From assembly GCF_001625215.2 (NCBI RefSeq), contig NC_030385.2, positions 42,867,598-42,931,597 on the forward strand: a stretch of DNA of 64,000 bases, in the 5' to 3' direction. This document shows positions 1 to 15,870 of this stretch, one piece after another (the stretch's first letter is position 1; each line of letters opens with the position of its first letter). The notes beneath the pieces are model-generated. The model worked only from the letters and a program-made list of their open reading frames with translations. It was not told the DNA's origin and ran no database searches. Source of the stretch: Daucus carota subsp. sativus. Lineage: Eukaryota > Streptophyta > Magnoliopsida > Apiales > Apiaceae. The translations under genes were made by a program, and so were the position numbers.

Positions 1-1274
1 GTGAATGAACAAACTGCTTCCTCTGTTCTTATGTTACTTACATAAAAAATGCATGGTTTCACTCAATAATTTTTAAATAATTATGATTATATTTTTATGA
101 TTAATGTTTTTAGACAGTAATTGAAAAAAATATAATAATAAAAGATATATTATATATGTAAACTACTTTAGAAAAAATAAATTTTAAGATATTAAATGAA
201 TAATTTAAATATGAAACATCAAAAAGTAATGCAGAAATATTTGGTGCAAAGATTATAACTTTTGAACAATAAAGTAGTTTTAAGTTTATTAAACTCTTAT
301 GAAACATCATATTGACCCGTTTGGAAAACAGCTGAATATGAGTATAGAAAAAGGGCAACCTTGACTAATTTATGTGGTTTTATTCTTTAAAAATCTAATC
401 ATGGTCATTGGTCACCACATTGACATTTTTGCTTCACCTAACAGAAGAGGGTCTACATCAAACTGAAACTCAACTCATATTAAAGGCCTTAACAATTTCC
501 AACCATTGTTATCATCGATATGGTGAGTGTGAAGAAAAGTAGCTCATTGTTGGAACCCACAGCTTGACAGCTACATTTATAATTTTGTTACAATTGCTCT
601 TTCACTTCCCATCATGTACTATGTTTTGATTTTTGTCACACCTAAAGTAAATTCGGTTTGATTAAATAAAGTTATATTATATATTTGCAATTTAAAAAAT
701 AATAATTATATTATTAATGTGTTACACATCCAAACACGTTTATTAGATGATAAATTTTTTTTGCTAATCAATATGAGTGTGGAAAAGAGTAGCGTGGAGT
801 CCGGGACTCTGCTCAGAAGTTGGAACCAGAAGACCGTTGGACCCAAGTTGGGCCGGAAGATAGATTGTCAAAGTAATCATTGAATAGATTTGGGCTGATA
901 TGTACAATTTCTCAACTTAACAGAAAAATAGCTTTGGCCCAATATTATTAACTTGGCATTCGATCTGTGAACCAAAAATCAACTGAATTCAGGGGAGGAT
1001 AATATCAGCCCATTTCGTAAATGGTTGTCCGTATCTTCCTTTATAGTTAAAAAAAAAAAAAAAGGGCTGCGTTTATATTTTTTCAGTAAAAGTGTAAAAC
1101 TATGGTAATCGGTGATAAATGTGATATGTGAATATAAATAATATGTGAGTTATTAGAAATATGATGATTAAAAATAATCAGTTTTACACACAGACATTTC
1201 TCACTTACAGTAAGTTCGGACTTAAATCGGATGCAAATAGGTTTTCTAAAGAAAATTGAAGTTTTACTGAAACT
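1..1274. other. AT-rich intergenic spacer
   Basis: No coding frame with recognisable content, RNA gene or clear repeat was seen. There are short A-runs, including one at about 1050-1063 that is not tied to a transposon body I can recognise. The right edge is the insertion point of the LINE that follows. Confidence 0.6.
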
Positions 1275-2066
1275 AAAGTGCACTGCCCGGTGCTGCAGGT
1301 TACTAAAAGAATTTTTACCAAGGGTAACAATGAACAGAGGGCTATGTATGGTATGATTTGTTGGGCCTTATGGTACAGGCGAAACAAATGGGTATGGGAG
1401 AGAGTGACAGTGTCATCTTTCGGGGTGAAATCTATGGCATTAAACATGAAGACTGATTGGAGCAAGGCTAGGGAGGTGGAGGAGCATCATGAAGGCCAAC
1501 AACAAATGAGGGTGCATACATGGTGTAAACCACCAGAACAATGGATAAAAATAAACACGGATGCAGCGTGTCATGTGAATGGAGAGATGACTGGCCTAGG
1601 ATGTGTGGCAAGAGATGAGTCTGGTCAATTTGTTCGAGCAAGGAGTAGGAAGGTACAGGTTGGACATCAACCACGAATTGCTGAGGCTTTGAGCATGCGA
1701 GAAGCACTCTCCTGGACAAAGGAATGGAGATCGAGCAGATGTGTTTTTGAAACAGATGCTAAGACACTGGTGGACGCAATTAACAAAGTAAAGGAGAGCC
1801 AAGGGGAGTCGACGTTCGATACAATTGTTGATGATTGCAGGGAGTTAATTAAACACTTTGAGGAAGTGTTAATTGTTTTTGTTCCTAGATCAGCGAATAG
1901 TGTTGCCCATTTGTTAGCAAAGGGTGCATATTCTATGTCTGGTTTACAGGAGTGGGTTCATACGGCTCCTGATTTTCTCATTTGTAACCTTGATTTAGAC
2001 ATGGTTTGATTAATGCAAGTACGTTGATTTCAAAAAAAAAAAAAAAAAAAAAAAAGTGCACTACCC
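1275..2066 (+). mobile_element. 5'-truncated LINE (non-LTR retrotransposon) with RNase H domain
   Basis: An open frame runs from the left edge to a stop at 2007-2009. It reads as the C-terminal end of a plant LINE ORF2. A WALWYRRNKWVWER segment, typical of the region before the RNase H domain, is followed by an RNase H domain of the RVT_3 type with NTDAA, an AEALSMREAL helix carrying the acidic residue, FETDAKTLV, and SANSVAHLLAKGA at the end. A 22-base 3' UTR leads into a 24-base A-run at 2032-2055. The flanks AAAGTGCACTGCCC (1275-1288) and AAAGTGCACTACCC (2053-2066) match at 13 of 14 positions and are the target-site duplication. The copy lacks endonuclease and reverse transcriptase, so it is dead on arrival. 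The open frame and near-perfect duplication suggest a fairly recent insertion. It has no native ATG. Confidence 0.9.
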
Positions 2067-2752
2067 ATAAATTTGCCAGTTTCGGAATATTTTTTAAAGG
2101 AAACCTTGGCACTTGTTTATTGAGTTTTTAAAAGTAACTCGAGTAAGGAGGCAAGACACTCTCCCGACTCGATAGAAATAAAATTGAATTTTTTGACCCC
2201 CTTCCCAACTAGAAAAATATTGTCTCATAAGTTTTTGATTATTTGATATAACTAATCAAATTTATAGCATAATTATTTATTAGTATTTCAGAATATAAAA
2301 ATATTAAAATGACATTTTAAACTATAATATATATAGTAGTACTTTTTAATGATATGAATTACGTAAAAAAAAAAATTCAGTTGAATACCATATCTGCATA
2401 TGTAACTTATGTTCGAAATTTGATTAGTTCTATTAGAAAAAATGAACAAGCTAAACGATTTGGTAAACATATTTTGACACACTCCCGAGCTAGAAAAATG
2501 CATACATCAAAATTCATATGTACGTTAGTACCTGTTATAATAATACTGCACTCAAATTAGTAATTCAAACTTCGTTAATTAAATTTTCAGATCGGTAACA
2601 GGTGATATTAGAACCGGCAATTCTTTTTTTTTTCTTTTTTTTTTTGTAAAAGAACCGGCAATTCTTCGGATCAAGGCAAAATCTCATTTCCACTAGGACA
2701 GCTATGCAACTCAAGCTATAGGACTTTTCCATACATGTCATATTGCCATGTA

Positions 2753-2987
2753 CTCCCTCTGTCCTATTTTAACTGATGTTTGACTTTCGAGCACGTATAT
2801 TGAGATGTAAAAAAACAATATCTACACTCAATAAAATAATTCAATTCTTATATCAAATAAAACGTTAGGTTCTAAACTTTTATTTGATATAAATTTTATA
2901 AAAATTTATTATGTTTAGATGTAATTTTTTTAACATCTTAAAATACGTGTAAAAAAGTCAAAAGCAGTTAAAATGAGACGGAGGGAG
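2753..2987. mobile_element. Stowaway MITE (Tc1/mariner type)
   Basis: A 235-bp AT-rich element with terminal inverted repeats: left CTCCCTCTGTCCTATTTTA and right end reading CTCCCTCCGTCTCATTTTA on the other strand. It is flanked by TA at 2751-2752 and 2988-2989. This is the classic plant Stowaway layout, with no coding capacity. Confidence 0.9.
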
Positions 2988-3359
2988 TAACTATTATGCA
3001 CAGCAAAGCTTAAAACCTAAACTTATGACCTTATCTGCACACATTTGCATGCAATTTCAAGATCAATGGCTTGTCATGGATTTGCTGTTTCTTTACCAGT
3101 GTAGTGGCGTTTGTTAGTTCTGTAGCCAGAATAATAAAATAACATCAGGTAGCTAGCTTGATACATAAAAGAACTCATTTGCAGAATGTGAAGAAATTGG
3201 ATAGACAATAAGACTATGCTGAGATCTGCAATTACATGAAAATTATGTAACCATACACACACTATGAGAAATAACAAAGTAAAGGCCTTCAGTTTTGATA
3301 TCAGACTACACTCTTTGATAAATTTAACATATTCTGCTAATTACTGCAGTTTACATGCA

Positions 3360-3716
3360 ATCTGAAAAACTATCTTGTATACATTACAAAATTCATGACG
3401 AGTAAATAACATAAAAAACACCGACAACTTGCACCGTAATGAACATATCATGTTATCATCTTGAAACACCTAAGGACATGCCTCAAGGACTTGCAAGGTC
3501 AAGAAAACACGAACATCAGCGGTGCAGTTGAACACAAAAAAAAAGAGATATAAGAAGAACAAGCTCAGGAGAGATATAGCCGAGAGATGAATCACATTTT
3601 CCCTTGCTGCATGACAAGGAGAAACTTTGGTTCAGCCCTAAGGGCCATGACTAGCCATGCTGGGGAAAGAATGTCTCTAACTTGAAGAGTTAGTAGAGCC
3701 ATACTTGATAGAGGGT
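3360..3716 (-). ncRNA. TAS3: Probable TAS3 trans-acting siRNA precursor (tasiR-ARF)
   Basis: Read on the minus strand, positions 3505-3485 start TTCTTGACCTTGCAAG, the hallmark of tasiR-ARF. This small RNA directs cleavage of the auxin response factor mRNAs ARF2, ARF3 and ARF4. Sixty bases upstream on the same strand, 3581-3561 is complementary to miR390: miRNA positions 1-11 pair fully, 12 is a G:U, 13-16 pair, 17-18 are mismatched and 19-21 pair. Cutting there in the usual place sets a 21-nt register whose fourth step begins at 3507, two bases from the tasiR-ARF 5' end. A TATAAATAG box at 3749-3741 would start transcription near 3715. In typical TAS3 the 3' miR390 site matches best. Here the good site is the 5' one and I found no convincing second site (only a weak match at 3389-3409). 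The ends of the transcript are estimates. It could be a diverged or unusual TAS3. Confidence 0.72.
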
Positions 3717-3740
3717 GAGATATTGACTAAGAAGGTGCAC

Positions 3741-3749
3741 CTATTTATA
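3741..3749 (-). promoter_or_regulatory. TATA box of the TAS3-like gene
   Basis: The minus strand reads TATAAATAG. It lies 160 bases upstream of the miR390-complementary site, with room for a start near 3715 and a short leader, as expected for a Pol II TAS precursor. Confidence 0.6.
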
Positions 3750-4221
3750 ATGAAAGTTCCTTCTCATACATCATTTTCTTTAGAGAGAGACGGGTGATAA
3801 TAGTCAAATTAATACATGAAGTTGGTAATTTGAAGGATTTTCATTGGGATCAACGGTCATGATTGTTTGTAAGGCAATGTTAAAAAGAAAAACAAAAATA
3901 GAGAAGATCACGAGAGGAAAAGTAGACAAAAACACAAAATAATACACTGCTTTCATGATTTTCTGCATTGAAAAAATGAAGACAAAAATACTTGAGGGGT
4001 AAAGTTTACATGTATTATGGGTACAGTACTAATCCAGAAGTGGTCCCTAATCCCTATAGCACTGCTGCAGTGTATATCATTTTCTGAAATATACTCAAGT
4101 TTAATAGGAGTATTTTCTCTCCTCTAGCTAGTGTTCAAACAAAAGTGCACAACCCCCTTGACCAGTATTATAATTACATGCATTGTCTTGAAGTCTTGTA
4201 TGTTACCGGGTCTGATCTGTA

Positions 4222-4562
4222 AGACGTATGTTCTTGTATATCATAAACGGACAATTCGTATTCCAGTGTTAAAACGACTCTTCAATCGTAGAGTCGAACT
4301 AGGTTGTATATCATAAACGGATAATCTGAATTTACATGTTAAAACGACTCTTCAGCATCGTAACGTTGAACTATACGGTAATATACGGTCAACGGTCAAG
4401 TTTAGAAGAGACCTATGTTCTCCTATATCATACTCGGATAATTTGTATTAACATGTTTAAACGACTCTTCAATCGTAGCGTTGAACTAGATTGTATATTA
4501 TAAACAGATCATCTGAATTCACATGTTAAAACGACTCTTCAACACTAACGTTGAACTATACT
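4222..4562. repeat. Four-unit higher-order tandem repeat (A-B, A-B)
   Basis: Four units of about 70-80 bp share the core GTTAAAACGACTCTTCA and a GTTGAACTA ending. Units at 4222-4303 and 4410-4491 resemble each other most (they start AGACGTATG and AGACCTATG). Units at 4304-4378 and 4491-4562 resemble each other (TTGTATAT start, ATCTGAATT inside). An A-B pair was therefore duplicated as a block with a period of 188 bp. No coding potential. It lies 470 bp upstream of the TAS3-like TATA box. Confidence 0.85.
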
Positions 4563-5544
4563 ACAAGTCTGAAACAAATGTGTGTGTTATGAATCTGAAC
4601 ACGTACATTATATTAAAACAAAAGTAAAGAGAGGCATATAGAATATGCAGAGAAGGGTTAACAATAATGTGTGCAGCCGTGTAGGTGGGAGGGAGGGAGA
4701 GCAGAGGTAATTAAGAAGAAAGCGAAAGGAGAGAACAAAACCCCAGAATGGGTTGGCTATAAACGAGTATATACAGTAATAAGATGGGTGTTTCAGAGCT
4801 TCAACTTTATATGACAAGTCTCTCTGTCCTCCTCTGCTTATTCCCCTTTTCATACAAATACAAAATGTACATTATTCATTACTTATCAATCTACTCTGCA
4901 ATGTACCTGCCTAGTGGTTGAACTCATAATTAATTTCCCATTTATTCAATTTGTGTGTGTCTGTGTGTTTTGCAGAGGAGTCCTTACTCACAATGATGAA
5001 GGAGTTGCAGCAGTCCCATGTGAGATTAATGTCTCATATGTATGGTTTTCCAGTTGTCCTTATTTCTAGCTCTTTCAGGTTTCTGCTTAGCCATCAAGAC
5101 TTACTACTAATGGCCATGCACTTATTATTGCTCTGCATCGCATCCATTCTGGTATTTTATAGGTCTCCTAGATTTAATGTTTCTTGTTCTATTTTGTGAA
5201 CCGGAATTCGGTATTAAGTGTGTGAAACGTATTTGTAAAGAAGTGCTGTCGTAGAAATCAGATACTCACTGTTTACTATGTGCACAAGGTGCACTGCAAA
5301 GCCTCAGAAATCACACAACATGACCCGAAACCCAATGGCGAATTGGCGATGCATGGCTGGGTCTCAATGTAATGATGAAATGGTACTATTGACGTCACAA
5401 CACAGTCATTCTCATTAAAATTTCTACTTTGAGAGGACCACCTTTTGTCGCAGTATGCGCATAAAAGTTGCAGTTCTTTTCAATGCTTTGGTTTGTGCAT
5501 CAGTGACAGTGCCTCATCACGCTTTTGAATCCTTTTACGGTTTT

Positions 5545-5705
5545 TCCATGGCATGAGCACACAATAAGCACAAAATTTGATGATTTTTCTATGTTTTGAT
5601 TGGCTTACACCCCTTTAATAATGATAGGCCCCTGCATTCACATCAACCACACCAATCAAAACACACCAAATTTATGAGTTTTCGCGTTTAGCATGTGCCA
5701 ATGGA
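5545..5705. repeat. Imperfect inverted repeat, MITE-like
   Basis: The left arm (GGCATGAGCACACAATAAGC through TGTTTTGATTGG) and the right arm (CCAATCAAAACACACC through GCATGTGCC) are imperfect reverse complements over about 50 bases around a short loop. The innermost GTTTTGATTGG pairing is exact. I see no clear target-site duplication, so the family is unknown. Confidence 0.4.
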
Positions 5706-8700
5706 CACACACTAAACAAACCCATACTTTTATATCTAGTTTTTCTTTTCTTGTTAAAAAAGCATTGGAGTTCGGAAAAATCATGGGATTAATTGTTTTA
5801 ATGGAAAATTAACACATAGTCAAAATTAGCAACCTATGATTTACATTTTCACAATCATATTCTTGCTATAGGGTTCTTTGGTTTATGACGTATTTTGAAA
5901 CTTTTATAAAAGATAATTTTATAATATTTTTCTAAAATCCTTTTTTTTTCCTGAATAGGAGTTTAAAGTTTAAACCTTTATTTGAAAAAAAAGTAAATTA
6001 ATAAAAATTATATATTTTACAGAAATGTGGGAACCTAAACAAACTTGCAAGGACAGACAGAGTAAAAAAAATTGATTCATCGAGTTCAGTCTGTAGACAC
6101 ATGTAGGAACTAAAAATAAACAAGTGGTTTGGAAGGATATTAGGAAAAGCTGACTTGGGCTGAACAGAGAGGTGCTAGATTTTTGGGCCGAAACCAGCCC
6201 AACATATTACAAGTAGCAATTTTCACCTTCATTCTTCGAACACTAATTTGGCAGTCCATGGGTCCAACCCTAGTACCTTAACTGTTAACCACAATGTAAC
6301 AATATATAAAATTCACATTGCAATGTGCAATTTAATGGTTTTCTCAGGAATAATTATTTTGAAAAAATAAAATGAAATGGTAGTAGTATATTAACTAACA
6401 AGCTGTATATCATGTAAAGTGTCAAATTATTTTTAAATTATTCAAATTTGGATCACTAAATCTTTGAAATTCAGTTCAATAATAATTGAGACGATTTTAT
6501 ATTGATATAAATGAGTATATTAACCAGTCACGATAGAATCTTATATAACTCATTCAACCGACTTTAAGCTTTTATATTTATGTTATTTATAAACTTTCAT
6601 AAACAGTCAGCTCATCATGAACCATCCACCATCCATGTTCTGGAAGCTTAAATATCACAAATAATGTTCAAAATTTCTTTATCATCAAGTATCCGAAGTC
6701 AAACGCAGCCTTTCACGCTAAAGGAGGTCTATTATGTTCGGTCCTACAGACTTCCGGAAAATTAAAAAAAAAAAACAATGTGCCTGTTTGGGAACAGGAA
6801 GCGACTTTTGCTTTTGGGTTCTGTTTTTCCTCATCCGTTTGTTTGTGTAATAAATTATAAATAAATCAGGAATTAATTTAAAATAAGAAGTTAGTTTGAG
6901 ATAATTTTTTCAGTAATGTACTAATTAAAGTTTTCTATAAAAATTATTCATAAATAATAAGTTACCTATAAATCAATTTTATTATTATTATTATTTTTTT
7001 TAACAACTCATAAATTATTATTTTAATATTAAATCAAGATCCAATTCGGGTCGGTGAAAATCTCAAGCAATTTTTTTGAAAAAGCTAAATATCAAAGGCC
7101 GACTCTTCTGTGAAAACGACCCCTTCATTATATTGAATGAGGATAAGACTCTCTATATCTTATCTCTTCAAATCCTGCGTTTATAAACCGAGTATGTTTG
7201 TATGTTTATATTTAAAAAGTTAAGTCATTTCGTAAAAAAAAAGAAAAAAGTTAAGTCATTGTTTAACTTTATAACTAAAAATTATTATTTTTATGTTTGA
7301 AATTAGTTTAATGAACGGAGAACTAGTATACCAGCCAGCCATTAGCTGAATTAAGTTGGGTATAGATACAACATTAGTGGTTAATCTGTTGTGGATGAAG
7401 CATAACTGCATAAATGGTGAGCCCTGTATTATTACAAACTATGCACGTTATATTAACAGCCATTTAGGACCAGACAAAAAAACAAACCAGAAATATACCA
7501 ACCGAAAGTGACTCCAACTTGATTCTAATAACCAATAACCATTAAACTCAGATTAGTGACCCAAATGGACTTCTCTTTCTCTTCACTTTCTTTATTATAT
7601 GTTGGAGACTTTAAGGTAATTATTCGTTGAAACTCTTTTAACTATAACCTGGTAGGCCAGGAATGATGAGAAACAGAATCACAACCTAATATTTTTCCAA
7701 CCACAATTAAGCCTGTTCGTTTGTTTGCGTCGGAGACACCTGACTGGCAGATTCTCTGGGGCTGCTCCCGAGTTTTCTACGGGAAAAATAGATAAAAAGA
7801 AAAGTAAATAATAAAATATATACTCATATTTGTGTTAGAGATCTTTTCTAAGAAACGAAAATAAGTGAAATGAGAGATAAATTTAATAATATTTCATTCT
7901 AAAGTTTTTATTTTGAAAATGGGATAATGAGAAGAGCAAGCGAGAATAATTAAAAAAAAATGTCAAAATGACGAATATGTTGTTAATAATTGAATATAAA
8001 TTTTTTATATAGGGAAAAAAATATAATCAACAATTAGTGAAATAATTCTCTTCCAACTGAGTTAAACTATTCAAATTCTTTAATTTTTCAAATTTTTGGA
8101 GGAAACAAATGGAGCTAGTAGCAAAAATAAAAGATGTAGTCAATTTTTTCAAAATGTCATCCTCCAACCACACAGACTTCTGTTCCATAATTATGATCAA
8201 CCTCCGACGAATGATTAATATTTGTCGATAACTATATGTATATAAGAAATTTGTAAGATGATTATACACCACTTATTATCATATTAAAGTGATATATTAT
8301 AATTATAACAATCTAAAATATTAATAACATACTATTTTTAAATTATAACCAACCACTATAGCCAATACGGTAGAACAAAATGCGTTATAGGTTCAACAAA
8401 TTCTATATAATCAATTATATATCCAAGTTAACCAATCATTATGGGATGCTCTAATCATACATGATCGTATAGATTAATTTAAAAGAAGTATTTAATATTT
8501 ATAAATAAAGAATTAACACGAATACACTGTTTGTGACTTACAAAACCCAAAAGTTGGGTTCAAAATCCGGCCAAACACTATTATAAATTTTATTTAGGAT
8601 TTGACTTAAAATCACAAATTTTAATATATTGATTATATTTTTAATTATGATATGTCACTAAGTTTTTAGCTAAAGATTTTTTATGGTTCGTGATCCTCTG

Positions 8701-9977
8701 AAAATAAACCGGAGAAGGGACAGGTTAAAATTAGCAAAACACACTCTCATTCATTGACACCTGATAGATACAAGGAACCTTGGCCAGAACGTTACATACT
8801 TACATGTATGAATTTTAAATAACTACGAATGGTCAAACGTCTGGCCACGAGAACACTAGAGGAAGTTACACTAAAAAAGACAGCGGAAGAAAACACAAGG
8901 AAGGATCACAAAGATCCGAAATATATTTATAAAATCGTGAGAAAGAATTTGAAAGTAGAAAAAATTAAAAATTTTATAATTTTCACTTGTTTTTCAAACA
9001 ATTCAATTAGATTTATTAATTTACTTTTTATAATACTAAACTTATATACTTTAATCATGAAATTACTTATTCTAAGTTAATACAAACGACGGTAAAATGA
9101 ACATATAAAAACCGGTTCCGATACTTACGTAGATTTTGAATGATTAAATTAACTTTTCTCAGAAGAAGCATGGTCCTAACTCCTAAGAGAGATGCGTGGG
9201 CAATCTTCATGCCGGAAATTAAACGGTCAATATCACGCTTCCAGAATATATAGTGGAGACAAATCCAATAAATAAATGTCTACCTAGTTTGAATCTCGTT
9301 TTACCTGGTCCACTTCCGCAGCAGACAGCAGACTACTCCTTCAGTCCGTTTGATTTGGAAAAAAATAATTACTATACTTAATAAATTTTTTAATTATTAT
9401 ATATAATATAAATTTTACAATAACTATGTTTAAATATATAACTTTTGTTTAATATGAATCTTTTTTTTACCCAATTATTTAATATGAATCTTAATAACTA
9501 TGTTGATATGTATTTTTAACAACATAAAATAAGCTTAAAAAAAGAAAAAACAGTCTGTAGAATCTAAATGAAATCTACGTGCATTCACGTAAAAAAGAAT
9601 CCTCAAATAACACATAAAGTATTTTGTGATAAGAGCGTTCCAATTATATAAATTTTTTTAGTTAAAATAATTAATATGTAGTACATATCACGTAAATAAA
9701 AATCAACTCAACTCAACATTCTCCTTATTTATAATTTTAGTCAAGAGATTATATATATAGTTGACAAATATATATAATCATCTAAGTCTTTTGGTTAAAA
9801 TAATGATTTTTACTATAAGATCGACTCACCGTTAAAACTTTTTTTTTTTTGTCAGGACCGTTAAAACTTTAAATCATAAAAAAAACACAGAGACTGAACA
9901 TTTTAACAAAAACGCCCCCTCAAAATCAACCAGTCCCCTAATTATTTCACCAACGGGCCGACCCGTTCCCAAATATC

Positions 9978-10010
9978 TATATAAACCCGCACCCCAAACC
10001 CATTATATAA
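9978..10010 (+). promoter_or_regulatory. Candidate TATA boxes of the PFA-DSP gene
   Basis: TATATAAA at 9978-9985 and TATATAA at 10004-10010 lie 88-120 bases before the ATG at 10098, in C-rich surroundings. Either would leave a short leader. The sequence alone does not decide which is used. Confidence 0.5.
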
Positions 10011-10091
10011 CCCCCGGCGTCAATATTTAATCCCAATCAGTCTTCGAATCTTCAACTAATCTCTCCCCCTCTCTCTATTTTATCCACTTAA

Positions 10092-12289
<2,198 letters not shown>

Positions 12290-12859
12290 AAATATCCACA
12301 TTGAAAAATTTTGCTTTTTTAATAAGTGGAAAGCTCATTTACACCTACTTTGGACTATACTGACCTGTAAATGTTGATGATATTATTTTCAGTTGTGAAG
12401 GAAGGACACATTCTTTCCCATCAGAGGACAAATAGCAGTTTTGTCTTGGTTTTTCAGGGTCTCTAGTCTTTACGGAGAATCGATTATCGTAGTGTTGTGC
12501 AATAACTCTGGATGTCCAGTTTTGTATTTTTCATTCCGCCTGTTAGGAAGATCATAGCGAATAAGTTTCTTTCCCCCATTTGCCGATTCTACCTGACGCA
12601 TGGTTGTCAGAATTTAGAAAGTCAACACAGAGAATGTATCAAAGTTGATACGAGATTTTGAAAGCATATTTTAGTTAGTATAGTACAGTCAATAATTAGG
12701 CTCGTTCTTTATAGATAACCAAATTCGAGTCATTTATACAAAGGAGAATATGCAGTTTAGAACAGATCATTATATTGTAACACACTTTGAAAAATAGTAT
12801 ACTAATTCTACTCTTGATCACCCTACAAACATACAAGGCATTTAGGCAGATATTTAAAA

Positions 12860-13037
12860 TATCTCCCACTGCTTTAATGGCCTTGGAAGTTCCATGGTCT
12901 CAAACTTGAGGCCACCACAGAACTTCATGTAGTCATCTAACTGAAACTTCGGCGCATTTCCTATTCATGTGCTTTCTTTCTCCACCAAGGCTTCTGCTGG
13001 GCGGATAAGACCATCAATTTCACAGGTTGTAAAACAA
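12860..13037 (-). pseudogene. ACC oxidase fragment (duplicate of the last exon)
   Basis: On the minus strand this stretch encodes PAEALVEKE, an in-frame stop, then PKFQLDDYMKFCGGLKFE. This matches the C-terminal part of the intact ACC oxidase next door (PAETLVEKE ... [18 protein letters not shown]). Only the last roughly 58 codons remain; no catalytic residues are included. It lies about 200 bp beyond the 3' end of the intact gene in the same orientation, so it is the relic of a tandem duplication. Divergence in both bases and residues says it is not recent. Confidence 0.85.
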
Positions 13038-13067
13038 AACAAAAGACATCCAGTTTTCATCGAGTTG

Positions 13068-13146
13068 AGCTATGACTATAATCCTCAGCTAAATTGAACC
13101 TGTATACTTCAATGGTATTGACTATAATCCTCAGCTAAATTGAACC
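13068..13146. repeat. Short direct repeat
   Basis: The phrase TGACTATAATCCTCAGC and the bases after it, about 28 in all, occur twice 46 bases apart. They sit between the ACC oxidase fragment and the intact gene. Confidence 0.7.
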
Positions 13147-13238
13147 AGCAAGATTGCTAATATATTTCGTGTAACTTTATTTATATTAAAAATAGACTCG
13201 CAGAGTACTAATACATGTGGCATCAACACATTTTGAGA

Positions 13239-14691
<1,453 letters not shown>

Positions 14692-14720
14692 CTATGAACT
14701 GAATGTTAAGATTATGGTCC

Positions 14721-14728
14721 TATTTATA
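14721..14728 (-). promoter_or_regulatory. TATA box of ACO
   Basis: The minus strand reads TATAAATA, 93 bases before the start codon at 14628, a standard distance for a plant gene with a 60-base leader. Confidence 0.7.
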
Positions 14729-15635
14729 GAGCTCGGAGGCAATGAGGACAATGACTTTGTTCCATAGATACAATGAATATAACAAAATGTTTTAATCAAC
14801 TGAATTTTAAAATATTAATTAGTTATGAGTTATGACAATGATATATTTATTTATAATTGAGAATATTATTGGTTAATTGTTGCATTTCATGAGCTAATTG
14901 TAGGGGAAAGATATATAAATATATTGTGCGGATAATGAAAAATCAAATTATTTAGAAATTTTCTCAAAAATATCAAATTTTAAACTTTTTTGACATATTT
15001 TCTTAGAAAGAATTTATAAAAATAGGATTTTTCGAAATTCAACTAAAACAGCCAATTGTAGAACTTCACTTTTTCGAGAGAAATAATGACGTTTGACTGG
15101 GTATCGCATAGAAAAGGAGGAATCTAATTATTTTCAATCATAAGCTGTATTTTCCATTAATTTAGAAATTATAAAAGTTATAAAAAAACATTAAAAAAAT
15201 TACAATATTTTCTATAATTTCTCAAAGATTTATTATAAATAAATGTATTGAGTTAATAAAATACAGGACAATTAAACATATTTAAGGGATTGTACCAAAA
15301 ACTTCATAAATAGCGGATGTTATAATATGGAAAACTCATGAAAATTATAAGATACTATATTCATAGTGCTATAAATACTTGTCAAACGGTTAAGTTTGAC
15401 TATGACTAGTGCAGAGTTTCCACGAGAAAAGAAGGAAGCTTTTGAGTTTATATTCGAGTTTTGTTTCAATTTTTAATTTTAAAATAAATATTACTTTCAT
15501 AAATAAGGAGAAAAAATATATTAAAATTTGTATTATCTTTATAATAATAATTGTATCAGTATAACAATGATATAAAGAAAAGTTTAAATGCTTTATAAGT
15601 GTCCCAAATTCCTTAAATTCTTTCAAATTATTATA

Positions 15636-15870
15636 CTCCCTTTATTTTTAATTATTTGATGTTTTGACTTTTGTCACACATGTTTAGATGAGTTGACCGG
15701 ATAGTAAAAATTATTATTTTTATTCATCTTTTTTGTAAAATAAAATTTTGATTATATATTTTTTATTCAAAATAATAAAATTTTAAAAATAATATTTCTA
15801 ACTACTTGGTCAAAACACTTAAAAGTACGTGCGCAAAGTCAAAATGTCAAATATTAAAAAATAGAGGGAG
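15636..15870. mobile_element. Stowaway MITE
   Basis: The left end is CTCCCTTTATTTTTAATTA and the right end reads CTCCCTCTATTTTTTAATA on the other strand, with TA on both sides (15634-15635 and 15871-15872). At 235 bp it is the same size as the copy at 2753-2987 and shares the internal TTTTGACTTT near the left end, so it belongs to the same subfamily. Confidence 0.88.

Noticed and set aside
3389-3409. Second (3') miR390 site of the TAS3-like transcript
   Set aside because: Only 11 plain matches plus 3 G:U in 21, and scattered mismatches including one next to the cleavage position. It is too weak to call.
3561-3581. A plus-strand MIR390 gene, since this stretch resembles mature miR390
   Set aside because: No complementary star sequence lies within hairpin distance on either side, while a tasiR-ARF on the opposite strand explains it better as a miR390 target site.
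4951-5199. Open frame after a splice-acceptor-like TTTTGCAG
   Set aside because: No known domain in any frame, no partner exon and no conserved motif.
8829-9080. 83-codon open frame
   Set aside because: Lysine- and then Ile/Leu-rich translation of AT-rich DNA, with no family resemblance.
9335-9600. Stowaway-like left end (CTCCTTCAGTCCGTTTGATT)
   Set aside because: No matching right end or TA flank, so at best a decayed fragment.
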